From: Chitinophagaceae bacterium
GTDB lineage: Bacteria; Bacteroidota; Bacteroidia; Chitinophagales; Chitinophagaceae
Assembly: GCA_947472635.1 (NCBI GenBank)
Contig: CANJDY010000033.1
Coordinates: 1 to 13,569, forward strand
Direction of reading: 5' to 3'
DNA length: 13,569 nucleotides
The notes beneath the pieces were generated by a model, which saw only the letters and a program-made list of their open reading frames with translations, ran no database searches and had not been told where the DNA came from. Below, one piece after another: positions 1 through 8,641 of this stretch. The translations under genes and the position numbers were made by a program. Within the stretch, counting starts at the first letter, position 1, and the number at the start of each line of letters is the position of its first letter.

Positions 1-1114
1 CATCTTTGGCAGCACAATTTAAAAAATATAGGTTCCGGTACCACATCTGTTCTAGAAACTGATCGGCAAGGATGACGCCCGACTTAGCCCAGTAATCTTT
101 CCATATCTGTTGTGACCTGTTCAAGAACACCACCAAATCTTCATTTTTGGGAATCGCTTTTTTGGGCAAATCATATTCGACCTCACTGTTTAGTCCTTCC
201 TGAAGCGTAATGACGCCTATAAAGCCCAGTTTCTTCTTAATCCCTGCTTCCATAGGTACCATTGTCTGCTGTATGCCATACCAGTTGATTCTGGATTTTT
301 TTTCCAACAAACAATTCAAGGATGCAGTTAGGTGGAAAGCCTTGTCTTTCGGATGTCCTTTTGCCACATCGTATTTCTCAGGCTCCAAATAGGGCAATCT
401 CTGACGAAACCCAATCAGTCCATTTTCAAGATTCTCTTCTATTTTTGTTGTTGGAAATTCTTTCGGGGTGGAAGGATCTGGAATCACCCTAACACGGTCA
501 AAGATATTATCACAAGGATTGCCCTGCTGATCAACTAGGCGGAACCAAAGCTGATCTTTGACCATATCAATAAAAATTTGAAGGGTTATTTTTTTCTGCT
601 CTTTCGTTAGCAAGTATACTTCGCACATTCCATTAGCAATATCCAGCTTATGCCCTACCATTTCAGCATTCCGACGATCGAACCCCAACAACACGGAACC
701 ACAGGGGAATGGTCGTGGATAAGGTTTTCTGTAATTTTCAGCAGTCATCGTTTTGTATGCATTGTACCATGGATTATCTGTTAGCACCGACAAACTATCT
801 GGTATAGCTTTCACTTTGTTGAATATTTCTTGAAAGGTTCCAATCTTCTCTCTGTTGTTCTCAGCCAAACGAATATCCCAAACATTATTATGGCCGAAAT
901 AAAGCACCACAGCATCGGGCCTAGTCGTAACCACTACCCCCATTGCACCATTTCCAAGTAAGGCTCCCTCAAAAAAATCGGGAGCAGGCCGGTCATAAGT
1001 TAAAGCATGTAGTTTGGCTCTTTCGAAAGGGCTAAACAATTCTTGTGCATTGGCAACCAATGTTACCAATAGAATCATGGGATAGATAATACTGGTGAGA
1101 ATTACTTTTTTCAT
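1..1114 (-). CDS. Exported glycoside hydrolase, GH95-like N-terminal region (partial, 3' end beyond window)
   Basis: The frame opens at an ATG read from 1114 and stays open to the left edge, giving 371 residues without a stop, so the C-terminal part is missing. Residues 1-23 form a Sec signal peptide ending ...VANA|QE, which predicts a periplasmic location. The segment EGALLGNGAMGVVV near residues 51-64 resembles the 'pLGNGrlGa' start of the beta-sandwich N-terminal domain in GH95 and related clan GH-L enzymes. The end of the visible part, WYRNLYFLNCA, resembles the first helix of their (alpha/alpha)6 catalytic barrel. The catalytic residues should lie in the unseen part, so activity (for example alpha-L-fucosidase or alpha-L-galactosidase in GH95) cannot be judged. 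It follows the sulfatase upstream by 50 bases and is the most downstream gene visible in the operon. A different clan GH-L or DUF5703-type family is possible. Confidence 0.6.
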   Translation of the reverse strand, partial: MKKVILTSIIYPMILLVTLVANAQELFSPFERAKLHALTYDRPAPDFFEGALLGNGAMGVVVTTRPDAVVLYFGHNNVWDIRLAENNREKIGTFQEIFNKVKAIPDSLSVLTDNPWYNAYKTMTAENYRKPYPRPFPCGSVLLGFDRRNAEMVGHKLDIANGMCEVYLLTKEQKKITLQIFIDMVKDQLWFRLVDQQGNPCDNIFDRVRVIPDPSTPKEFPTTKIEENLENGLIGFRQRLPYLEPEKYDVAKGHPKDKAFHLTASLNCLLEKKSRINWYGIQQTMVPMEAGIKKKLGFIGVITLQEGLNSEVEYDLPKKAIPKNEDLVVFLNRSQQIWKDYWAKSGVILADQFLEQMWYRNLYFLNCAAKD

Positions 1115-1164
1115 ATAACTGTTTAAGTGATTTTTCAACTTTTGGATATTGGTATCAAGATGAG

Positions 1165-2610
1165 CTACTTGTTTTCAATATTTGTTTTATTAACATCGGC
1201 TGCCCACTTTATATGTAATTTTGTAAGCCTTTCTACAATTTCAGGATACTGTGCTGCATAATTTTGTTCCTCAGGACTTTCTCCTTCCAGATTAGCCAAA
1301 TAAGGAGATTCCATCTTTTCTTCTTTTTGTATATGGGGTGAGAATTTACCTGTATTATCGAGTCCATTTACAATCAGTTTCCATTTCCCCTCTCTTACCG
1401 CCCACTGGTCTTCAAATTGAAAATAGAGCTCCTTATAATTGGAGGGTGCATTCGACACTATCAAAGGAAGCAGGTTATTTCCATCAAGCATACAATTCGG
1501 CATTTTACTACCGGTAAGCTCACATATTGTAGGTAAGAAGTCCATGCAAGTAATTATTTGATCTCTAGATACATTTTCGGGAAAGTGTCCAGGATAACTA
1601 ATGATTGCCGGTACACGAATACCTCCTTCCAGAAAACTCCCTTTTGCCCCCCTCCATTTTCCTGTATAACCACCGCCACCATGTGCACAATAATCTGTAC
1701 CAATTGGAAGGCCGCTAAGATGGTTTTTAATTTTTATCGTTGTTTCTTCGGTAGAATGTCCATTATCACTCATAAAAAAAATCAGGGTGTTTTCGCGGAG
1801 CTTTAACTCTTCAAGTTTATTGAGGATTTGGCCTATCTTATCATCTACTGTTGAAAGAACATTTGCATAAGATTTTCTTGGCTCTTTTAAATTTTTATTG
1901 ACAGAAACAAATTGAGAATCAGGTTCCAATGGATAGTGTGGCAGATTAAATGCTGCATACAAAAAGAAAGGTTGCTGACTATTTTTTTCAATAAATTGAA
2001 TGGCTTGTTCAGTCATTAAGGTAGGGAAATAACGGTTTCGTTCAAAAATTTCTTCGTTATTTCTCCAGAGATCATGATAACCTTTTCCATGAAGAAAATA
2101 ATGTACATAGTTATCGATGAATCCACCTCTGAAGCCATAAAATGTGTCAAAACCCTGTTCTATTGGACCATTTTCAACTGCAGCTCCGAGATGCCACTTC
2201 CCAAAAATTCCAGTTTTATATCCGTTGTCTTTCAAAACCTCTGCAATAGTTACCTCACTGAGCGGCATATTGATTCCCTTTTCTTTACTATGAGCATCAT
2301 TTTGGGTCCAGCTATTTATCCCAGATCGCTGGGGATACCTGCCTGTAATCACAGAAGCCCTGCTAGTGCAGCATACCGTATGCGCATATGCTTGAGTGAA
2401 GCGGATGCCTGTTCTGCTCAGCCGATCAATATTTGGAGTAGACAAATCTTTGGACCCATAGCAGCCGGCATCAAGAGTTCCCTGGTCATCGGTATAGATG
2501 ATAATGATATTCGGTTTTTTTTCTTTTTGCTGAGCAAAAGAACTCAACTGAAACAGAAAGGTAAATCCGAAGGTTAATGGTAATAGAAAAATTTGTTGTA
2601 GCTTTTTCAT
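1165..2610 (-). CDS. Exported S1 family sulfatase with atypical C-C-T-S-R maturation motif
   Basis: This 481-residue protein is a full-length S1 (arylsulfatase-type) sulfatase, expected to remove sulfate esters from sugars in the periplasm. Residues 1-26 are a signal peptide (SSFA|QQ) with no lipobox. Metal-binding Asp41-Asp42 sit in YTDDQG. The formylglycine site is Cys80 in VCCTSRASVITGR, with Arg84 at the usual +4. GKWHLG (137-142) supplies Lys138 and His140, His225 lies in NLPHYP, Asp282-Asn283 lie in MSDNGH, and Lys318/Lys323 follow in GKWRGAKG. These match the family's active-site set. The oddity is Thr82, where the maturation signature normally has Pro or Ala (C-x-P/A-x-R). The substrate subfamily cannot be read from sequence by eye. 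It lies 102 bases downstream of the other sulfatase, and the two proteins are clearly divergent rather than a recent duplicate. The start is supported by the signal peptide; the stop is TAG. Confidence 0.93.
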   Translation of the reverse strand: MKKLQQIFLLPLTFGFTFLFQLSSFAQQKEKKPNIIIIYTDDQGTLDAGCYGSKDLSTPNIDRLSRTGIRFTQAYAHTVCCTSRASVITGRYPQRSGINSWTQNDAHSKEKGINMPLSEVTIAEVLKDNGYKTGIFGKWHLGAAVENGPIEQGFDTFYGFRGGFIDNYVHYFLHGKGYHDLWRNNEEIFERNRYFPTLMTEQAIQFIEKNSQQPFFLYAAFNLPHYPLEPDSQFVSVNKNLKEPRKSYANVLSTVDDKIGQILNKLEELKLRENTLIFFMSDNGHSTEETTIKIKNHLSGLPIGTDYCAHGGGGYTGKWRGAKGSFLEGGIRVPAIISYPGHFPENVSRDQIITCMDFLPTICELTGSKMPNCMLDGNNLLPLIVSNAPSNYKELYFQFEDQWAVREGKWKLIVNGLDNTGKFSPHIQKEEKMESPYLANLEGESPEEQNYAAQYPEIVERLTKLHIKWAADVNKTNIENK

Positions 2611-2712
2611 AGTATTAATTGATTTAATTTATCCAAAATAAGAAAGTTTTAAGTTTTATATCTATCAATTTTTTCAGCGCTTTATTCCGAAAATCATATT
2701 TGTAAAATGCAA

Positions 2713-4116
2713 TTAATTTTCATCACCCCCTTCACCAGCCTCTAACTGATGTTCGGCATCAATGGCAACAGGCAATTTTGCTTTTGTAGACTTCATCCAG
2801 GATAGTAGATCATTCAACAATTCATCTCTTTTCTTTTTATTTATAAGTGCAAGATTGTTTCGTTCGCCTTCATCCTCTTTGAGGTTATACAGTTCAATGG
2901 CATTATTGGTGTTCATACGTTCAATTCCACCGTTTAAGATCCACTCTTCATGATATAGCAGAATTTTCCAATCGCCCTTGCGCATGGCAGTCACTGGCCT
3001 CGATCTGAAAATGGAATCCCTCCCACGAATAACCGGTTTGTTTAAATAGCCGGGGAAATGCCAGAAAATGTTTTGCCGCTTTGTTGTGGGAGTTTTTTCG
3101 GTGAATAAAGGCAATAGATTCTCACCATCAAGCCTAATGTTATTATTGCCCGCGACCGCCAAAAAAGTTGGGTATAGGTCAAGATTGATGATGGGAGTAG
3201 TATTAATGGTGGCTCCTTTTATTTTTCCGGGCCAGTAAGCAATAAACGGTTCCCGGATGCCCCCTTCATAGTAACACCCTTTGTTGCCACGCAGTGGTTC
3301 CTGCGATGATTGCTGCATGGCACCGTTGTCGCTGGTGAAAATTACCAATGTGTTTTTATCAAGACCTTCTTCTTTCAGAAACGATAACACCCTTGCAATG
3401 CTTTCATCTAAATTGTAAATGCAAGCGGCATAGGTTGCCATATTGCTATCGAGGCCTTTCTTCCTGAAATATTCGATCGTTTCAGGTTTGGCTTCAAGTT
3501 CAGAATGAATGGCATGATGCGCTAGGTAAGTAAAGAAAGGTTTGGTTTTATGCTCCTTCATAAAACGGATCGCAGCATCCGTTAAAGAAAAAATTCCTTT
3601 CGGGTCCGTCGATTCCTCTTTTTTATTGACATAATTTTCTTTCCGGCTATCGAAGTACACATCAAAGCCCTGTGCCTGCGGCAGCACATCCGCATTGTTT
3701 CCTAAATGCCATTTGCCAAAAATGCCCGTCGAATAACCTTGTTTCTGCAATGCTTCTGCAACCGTAATAAAATCTGGGGCCAGCTCTCTGGTGTGTTTTA
3801 CCGGTACTACTTTCATTTCTTTTTTTGGCCCCCTCGTAGTACTGCCTACTGCATACATACCATGACGGGGAGAATATAAACCACTCATCAAACAAGCCCT
3901 TGAAGGAACACAGTTGCCTGCGCCTGCATAAGCATTGGTAAACACCATTCCTTTTTGGCTCAACAGATCGATAGTAGGGGTCTCAAATATTTTACTGCCT
4001 GTAAAGCCTACATCTTTATAACCTAAATCATCAGCAAAAATTAAAACAATGTTTGGCTTTTGTTGCCCTGCCGCAAACAGCGGCAAAAGAAAAGTCAGGA
4101 AAATTATTTTATACAT
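2713..4116 (-). CDS. Exported S1 family sulfatase, canonical C-V-P-S-R motif
   Basis: This is a 467-residue arylsulfatase-type hydrolase. A short signal peptide (about residues 1-17, LPLFAAG|QQ) predicts a periplasmic enzyme. Asp29-Asp30 in FADDLG and Asp263-Asn264 in TSDNGA are the calcium ligands. Cys69 in NCVPSRACLMSG is the canonical formylglycine site. GKWHLG (134-139) gives Lys135 and His137, the HHAIHS stretch (200-205) gives the substrate-proximal His, and Lys279 lies in RGNKGCYYEGG. The later FWHFPGYL segment (351-358) is of a kind common in exported Bacteroidota sulfatases. The protein ends in an acidic, glycine-rich tail (roughly the last 15 residues) with no obvious role. It needs a formylglycine-generating or anSME-type maturase, which is not encoded here. 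It lies between the isomerase-like gene (84-base gap) and the second sulfatase (102-base gap). The sulfated sugar it acts on is unknown. Confidence 0.95.
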   Translation of the reverse strand: MYKIIFLTFLLPLFAAGQQKPNIVLIFADDLGYKDVGFTGSKIFETPTIDLLSQKGMVFTNAYAGAGNCVPSRACLMSGLYSPRHGMYAVGSTTRGPKKEMKVVPVKHTRELAPDFITVAEALQKQGYSTGIFGKWHLGNNADVLPQAQGFDVYFDSRKENYVNKKEESTDPKGIFSLTDAAIRFMKEHKTKPFFTYLAHHAIHSELEAKPETIEYFRKKGLDSNMATYAACIYNLDESIARVLSFLKEEGLDKNTLVIFTSDNGAMQQSSQEPLRGNKGCYYEGGIREPFIAYWPGKIKGATINTTPIINLDLYPTFLAVAGNNNIRLDGENLLPLFTEKTPTTKRQNIFWHFPGYLNKPVIRGRDSIFRSRPVTAMRKGDWKILLYHEEWILNGGIERMNTNNAIELYNLKEDEGERNNLALINKKKRDELLNDLLSWMKSTKAKLPVAIDAEHQLEAGEGGDEN

Positions 4117-4200
4117 AGCTGGTTATTATTTTTTCATTAAAATATTATTTAAACCATACTGTAATCTAAACTGTATTTGTTTTTTAGGACGATGCCCTAT

Positions 4201-5613
4201 TTACATTACAACCACTTTTATATCCAGTAGACGACCTATTTTTTTTATTGTTTCTGCCACATGCCCCACACCGATGGCACAGTGGTGTGCAGGTCCTTGT
4301 ATCGACCAGTTGTTGATAAATTCTTTTGCCCCCACTGGAAATTTATAGCGGCTGTTGGTATTGCCTATTTGTAGTATCGGCCCAGGCACGGACTCACCCT
4401 CGGCAAGTAGTAAAAAAATCCCATTTTTTCCTTCTACTACAGAAAGTAAGGTTACCGGACCATGTTTTACGCTCATTTGAATAGACAATCCTTTACCCGG
4501 TTTTCCATGATATACCGGTAGTGGCACCAATTTCACTCTTCCTTCGGCAATAGCAAAGTGAGCAGGGCCATCATGTCCAAGGTAAACAACATCGTCCTTG
4601 AAATCTATTAAATAGAATTCGGAAAAGGAACCACCGGCACCTAATGCAGCCATTATTTTCATTGCATGGGCATTTTTAACTTCACACTCCCCTGCTACCG
4701 GAATATTTTTGCCCGTCAGTAAAGTATTTCCTGCAATTACAGACGTAACGATATTTTCATACTCATTGCCAGGCTGCCCTTCATAATAATAAGCTAACGA
4801 GTCTAAATGATGTGCTTCCACTAATTTATCAAGTGCCAACGATGTGCTGGCAGAACGTTCTATTTCATCTAAAGAACAGTCAGGGGCAACATCGAAAGCA
4901 TTGTGAAATTCAGCAATTTTTAATTTGATTTGATCTGGTGTAACCTGGTCCCTGTATTTTTTCAATTCGCACATTTCTAACATTTCAAAATGTGTCCCAA
5001 ATGTGGCACTATGCAAAGTTAAATCGGTATATACGTCTAGCATTCCTCCGTAATAATGTCCAAGAATACCCATCCTATTGTTACGCATCATTTTCACCAC
5101 CCTGGCTGCCCCAGTCCATGCTTCAATTTCTTTCCACACTTGTTTATCCTGCAGATGTCCGGTTACTATATCGTAAGCGATTCCTGATCGGTTAAAAACA
5201 CTGGCAATTTCAGGTACCGAACAAGCCTGACAATGTTCTAACCAAACACCGGTCATTTTGCCCCGATCATTGAGGGCATTAAATTTTTCATAATCTAGCT
5301 GGGCAACCGGCTGCAGATTTAACAATATTATGGGTGCCTTTACTTTTTGAACTATGGGTAAAACGGTAGACGATAAAGCATAGGTGGATATATAGATGAA
5401 TATCAAATCTACGTCATGGGTTTTTAACAGCTGTGCAGCTTGGACCGCTTTACTGGGGTTGTCCACCATTCCTGCATCCACTACCTCTACTTCAAAACCT
5501 TCCATATTTTTTTTAATAGATGCTTGGTAATTCATCAGATTCGTGAGCAACCCATCAAATTGTGGCCAATAGGTGTCCAACCCGATACCAAATAATCCTA
5601 CGCTAATTTTCAT
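4201..5613 (-). CDS. L-arabinose/L-fucose isomerase family protein (cytosolic)
   Basis: This 470-residue protein has no signal peptide, so it is predicted to act in the cytosol on imported monosaccharides (aldose to ketose). The start MKISVGLFGIGLDTYWPQF is typical of the AraA-related isomerase fold. The metal and catalytic positions known from AraA all have counterparts: Glu309 in AGECEVKNA, Glu332 in SFSEFYLIDF, His347 in YLGHDGPAH, and the His443-His444 pair in IQGPAHHCAI. Their order and spacing resemble E. coli AraA (Glu306, Glu333, His350, His450), so an active Mn-dependent isomerase is plausible. Overall the sequence is divergent from true AraA, and no kinase or epimerase (AraB/AraD or FucK/FucA) is adjacent. 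The sugar could therefore be L-arabinose, L-fucose, a modified pentose or something else. It is the only member of the cluster that is clearly intracellular. Upstream gap 103 bases; stop TAA. Confidence 0.85.
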   Translation of the reverse strand: MKISVGLFGIGLDTYWPQFDGLLTNLMNYQASIKKNMEGFEVEVVDAGMVDNPSKAVQAAQLLKTHDVDLIFIYISTYALSSTVLPIVQKVKAPIILLNLQPVAQLDYEKFNALNDRGKMTGVWLEHCQACSVPEIASVFNRSGIAYDIVTGHLQDKQVWKEIEAWTGAARVVKMMRNNRMGILGHYYGGMLDVYTDLTLHSATFGTHFEMLEMCELKKYRDQVTPDQIKLKIAEFHNAFDVAPDCSLDEIERSASTSLALDKLVEAHHLDSLAYYYEGQPGNEYENIVTSVIAGNTLLTGKNIPVAGECEVKNAHAMKIMAALGAGGSFSEFYLIDFKDDVVYLGHDGPAHFAIAEGRVKLVPLPVYHGKPGKGLSIQMSVKHGPVTLLSVVEGKNGIFLLLAEGESVPGPILQIGNTNSRYKFPVGAKEFINNWSIQGPAHHCAIGVGHVAETIKKIGRLLDIKVVVM

Positions 5614-5716
5614 TTTATTTCAACATTTTAGATAGTTACCCTTAATAGTAAACAACAATTTGCTCTTGTTTTTTTTTAGTTTTAAAAGTAAGGATATTGG
5701 CTACTTATAAAACATA

Positions 5717-7300
5717 CTACTTTTTAAGGGAGTTTGAACCAGTTATGGGATCAACCATGAGTGGTTTTGGCAATTCTTTTCTTGGGATTTTTTGCTCTCG
5801 CATGGCCGCATTAAATACAAATGCAGCCATAATGGTAGCTGATTGTTTGAGGTCATCTGGCATCAAATGGTCGTAGCTATCCATATTACTATGTTGGGTT
5901 ATAATTCGATCTTGGACAAACTGAAATCCAGGTAATCCTATAGCATCAAAAGATATATGATCAGTACTGCCGGTATTTTGAATAGTAACCGTTTTGGCCC
6001 TAAGATCATTGAATGGAGCAAACCAATTTTTAAAAATATTTCGAGCCGCTTCATTTCCCTGCAGATGAATGCCAAGAATTTTTCCGGTACCATAATCTAA
6101 ATTAAAATACACAGAAAATTTATCATGCGCAGGTAATAACTTCATGGTTGCAGGATCCCCAAAAGTTTTCTTTATGTAGCCTCTTGATCCCAACAAACCC
6201 TGTTCTTCACCACTCCACAATGCAATGCGTATGGTTCTTCTAGGTTGTACTCCTATAGCTTTTAAAATTCGTACTGCTTCCATCATAACGCAGACACCTG
6301 CGGCATTATCAGTGGCGCCAGTAGCTGCTGGCCATGAGTCAAGATGGGCACCTAGCATTACTATCTCGTCTTTTAAATTTTTATCTGTACCTGGTATTTC
6401 AGCAATTACATTATACCCTTTGGTATCAGTCGATTGGAATTTTGTTTTTACATCTACCTCCATTTTAACAGGAGTATTATATCTCAATAAACGAACAATC
6501 ATATTATAATCTTCAAGACCAACAGCAATGTCCAAAAAATTGTCTGGGTCCGAGATCTTATAAGGTCCCGCCTGTAAAACAAAAACGGTACCGCTATGAT
6601 TTTCTGAAGCCGAGCTTAGAATAGCAATCGCACCTTCCTTTAGGGCCAGCTTTTTTAGTGTCATGAGTACTGACCTTGGAATACCATTTTGTGCGCTGTT
6701 TCTTTCACTTCGTCTACGCATAGCAGCGGTATCTTCAGCCTCCTTTATTTCACCCAGTATTTGTAAGTCTTCATCGGTACGACGAACAGCAGCTGGCTTA
6801 TAACTTTGTTCAAAATTGATCAAATTATCGAGTATTAAAACCTTACCCTTCAATTTACCACGATAAGCGTCCAGCTCTACAGAATCTTTAGCAGAGATCA
6901 ACAGCACTTCACCAGTTTGCGGTCCATTGGTACCTGCTGACCAGGTTTTAGGATACGCAATAAGCGACCGGTACCAGGGTGATGAGATGGCCACATAAGA
7001 TTTTTCCAATTCCCATCCTTTTCCAAAATCACCCCATGGATCCAATTTGGAATTAACCAATCCCCATTGGGTAAATTGGTTTTTAGCATAATTGGCGGCA
7101 CGCATAAATCCGGCTGAATTGGTAACCCTTGGACCACTTAATTCAGTAATGTGAAATGCGATATCCATTACTTTGGAATTTTGTAATCCTTCATTTCTAA
7201 TTTTTGCCATTACTGCCTGGTCAACATTTTCTGTTTGTGCAAATACGAATAAAGGAAGTACAAAAAATAGGATTAAAGAAGAAGACTTAATAAATTTCAT
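5717..7300 (-). CDS. Exported M28 family zinc metallopeptidase with PA-domain-like insert
   Basis: A 527-residue protein with a signal peptide (residues 1-21, FVFA|QT), predicted periplasmic or secreted. Residues 130-300 look like a PA (protease-associated) domain: they carry RGKLKGKVLIL and the KEGAIAILSSAS stretch common in such inserts. The catalytic domain follows. His319 in LGAHLDSW, bridging Asp331 in GATDNAAG, Glu365-Glu366 in WSGEEQGLLGS, Asp402 in FNLDYGTG and a C-terminal His (His470 in TQHSNMDSYD, with a further conserved DH at 447-448) match the di-zinc M28 set. It is close in layout to carboxypeptidase Q/aminopeptidase-type M28 members that cleave di- or small peptides. The usual role is peptide trimming, which is unexpected among sulfatases and glycosidases. 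It lies 44 bases downstream of the PLP-enzyme gene and 103 bases upstream of the isomerase-like gene. The peptide specificity is not predictable. Confidence 0.92.
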   Translation of the reverse strand: MKFIKSSSLILFFVLPLFVFAQTENVDQAVMAKIRNEGLQNSKVMDIAFHITELSGPRVTNSAGFMRAANYAKNQFTQWGLVNSKLDPWGDFGKGWELEKSYVAISSPWYRSLIAYPKTWSAGTNGPQTGEVLLISAKDSVELDAYRGKLKGKVLILDNLINFEQSYKPAAVRRTDEDLQILGEIKEAEDTAAMRRRSERNSAQNGIPRSVLMTLKKLALKEGAIAILSSASENHSGTVFVLQAGPYKISDPDNFLDIAVGLEDYNMIVRLLRYNTPVKMEVDVKTKFQSTDTKGYNVIAEIPGTDKNLKDEIVMLGAHLDSWPAATGATDNAAGVCVMMEAVRILKAIGVQPRRTIRIALWSGEEQGLLGSRGYIKKTFGDPATMKLLPAHDKFSVYFNLDYGTGKILGIHLQGNEAARNIFKNWFAPFNDLRAKTVTIQNTGSTDHISFDAIGLPGFQFVQDRIITQHSNMDSYDHLMPDDLKQSATIMAAFVFNAAMREQKIPRKELPKPLMVDPITGSNSLKK

Positions 7301-7344
7301 GAGCGTATATTTTTAATGATTGAAATAAAAAAAATTGATTGATG

Positions 7345-8604
7345 TTATTTTAATTCCGTCAATGCTTTGATTAGCACATCGAGTTCATCAGTAGATGTAT
7401 ATACATTGGGTGTTATCCGGCACCCTTGCACCCCAGCGGTATCAATTTGAGCTGTATAGATTTTATACTTACTAAATAATATATCCGCCAAATCAGCCGG
7501 TTTCATTCCCTTGATGCCAACATTTGCAATACCGCATACACGAGCCGGGTCGGACGGGGTATTTATAATAACATTGGGAAGATTCCGAACTTTTGAAGTC
7601 CAGTAATTTTGTAAAAAACGTAACCTGGCTTCCTTCCTTTCTGCTCCCAACAGATTGTAGAAATCAATAGCAGCATCAATGGCAAGATCGGTATGCGCAG
7701 GATGTGTTCCGATATGACCAAACCGTGAAATATCACCGGATTTTTTTTCGCTTTCCGCCATCAGCGGCCATACATTTCCTATATTTTTCTTATTTACGTA
7801 TAATATTCCGCAACCCAGTGGAACACTCATCCATTTATGAAGGCTGCTTCCGAAATAATCGCAATTAAGGTCTTGAATAGAAAATTTAAAATGTGCAAAC
7901 GAATGAGCTCCATCGACCATTACCTGAACTCCTCTTTTGTGAGCCATATCACATATTTTTCGGATAGGCAAAATCTGCCCCGTAATATTAATTATATGGG
8001 ATACCATCATCAATTTTGTTTTATCTGTAATGGCTGATTCATACAGATTCACAATCTCATCATCTGATTGAGGAATATTGGGTACAGAGAGCAGTTTATT
8101 GATTACGCCATATCTTTTAGAAACTTGAATAAACATGTTGCGCATCGATCCATAATCCTGTTCAGCCATTATAGCTTCATCGCCTGCATTCCAATCGAGT
8201 CCGCTGATAATCAAGTCGAGTGACTCAGTAGTATTTCTGGTGATGATGAGCTCATCAGCACTACAACCAGCAACCTTGGCAAGTTTTGCAGCCATAGCCT
8301 TTCTGTTTGCAGCTTGGAAATTTCGCATATAATAGGACCCTTGGTAATTAACCTCCCTCACATGCTCAATAAATTTTTCCAATACTTGCTCAGGAAGGAA
8401 ATTATAATATCCGTTTTCAAAATTAATATAATCGGGTTTAAGCCTATACCCTTTTCGGATAGAAGCCCAAAAACCTTCATCTTTGGCTAATTCTGTAAAA
8501 GACATTGCAGAAACATTTTTAACGGTTTGAGCAATTCCATCAAAGCTCAGCATTCCGCCTAACCCAGCAAAAGCTGCATTCTTTAGAAAAGTTTTCTTAT
8601 TCAT
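7345..8604 (-). CDS. Class V PLP-dependent aminotransferase-fold enzyme with Tat-like leader
   Basis: A 419-residue fold-type I PLP enzyme of the class V aminotransferase/cysteine desulfurase/isopenicillin-N-epimerase-like group. The Schiff-base lysine is Lys257 in GSSLHKWMSVPLG. Asp231 and His234 in MVDGAHSFAH contact the PLP ring, and the NTTES stretch (124-128) would bind the phosphate. Arg396 in GCRITPN is placed to bind a substrate carboxylate. The HKWM context and lack of a cysteine-loop match the epimerase-like branch better than SufS/IscS, but the reaction (transamination, racemisation or elimination) is undecided. The first 26 residues (MNKKTFLKNAAFAGLGG...) look like a Tat leader, with the twin arginine replaced by Lys-Lys. 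This would make it an exported PLP enzyme. Alternatively the start could lie further in, at Met34 (after NVSA), with the leader not functional. It is spaced 37 bases from the GH120 gene and 44 from the M28 gene. Confidence 0.88.
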   Translation of the reverse strand: MNKKTFLKNAAFAGLGGMLSFDGIAQTVKNVSAMSFTELAKDEGFWASIRKGYRLKPDYINFENGYYNFLPEQVLEKFIEHVREVNYQGSYYMRNFQAANRKAMAAKLAKVAGCSADELIITRNTTESLDLIISGLDWNAGDEAIMAEQDYGSMRNMFIQVSKRYGVINKLLSVPNIPQSDDEIVNLYESAITDKTKLMMVSHIINITGQILPIRKICDMAHKRGVQVMVDGAHSFAHFKFSIQDLNCDYFGSSLHKWMSVPLGCGILYVNKKNIGNVWPLMAESEKKSGDISRFGHIGTHPAHTDLAIDAAIDFYNLLGAERKEARLRFLQNYWTSKVRNLPNVIINTPSDPARVCGIANVGIKGMKPADLADILFSKYKIYTAQIDTAGVQGCRITPNVYTSTDELDVLIKALTELK

Positions 8605-8641
8605 ATTATTATTTCATTTTAGATTAATAATTAATTCCTGT

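Noticed and set aside
210..538. Two short overlapping plus-strand open frames near the left edge
   Set aside because: They are antisense to the GH95-like gene, whose frame is open through the whole region with a signal peptide and family motifs.
2074..2577. 167-codon open frame on the plus strand inside the C-C-T-S-R sulfatase
   Set aside because: Fully antisense to a well-supported sulfatase, no recognisable domain, no promoter or independent support; a shadow frame.
2611..2712. Possible Bacteroidota promoter (TTATTTTG, similar to TAnnTTTG) in the gap between the sulfatases
   Set aside because: The -7-like box has a mismatch and no TTTG box lies at the required spacing; the gap also fits simple operon spacing.
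1165..4116. Tandem duplication of the two sulfatases
   Set aside because: Both share only the S1 family motifs; loops, lengths and C-termini differ, so recent duplication is not supported.
5614..5716. Longest gap (103 bases), examined for a promoter or terminator
   Set aside because: AT-rich with poly-A/T runs but no paired stem followed by a T run and no clear TTTG/TAnnTTTG pair on the coding strand.
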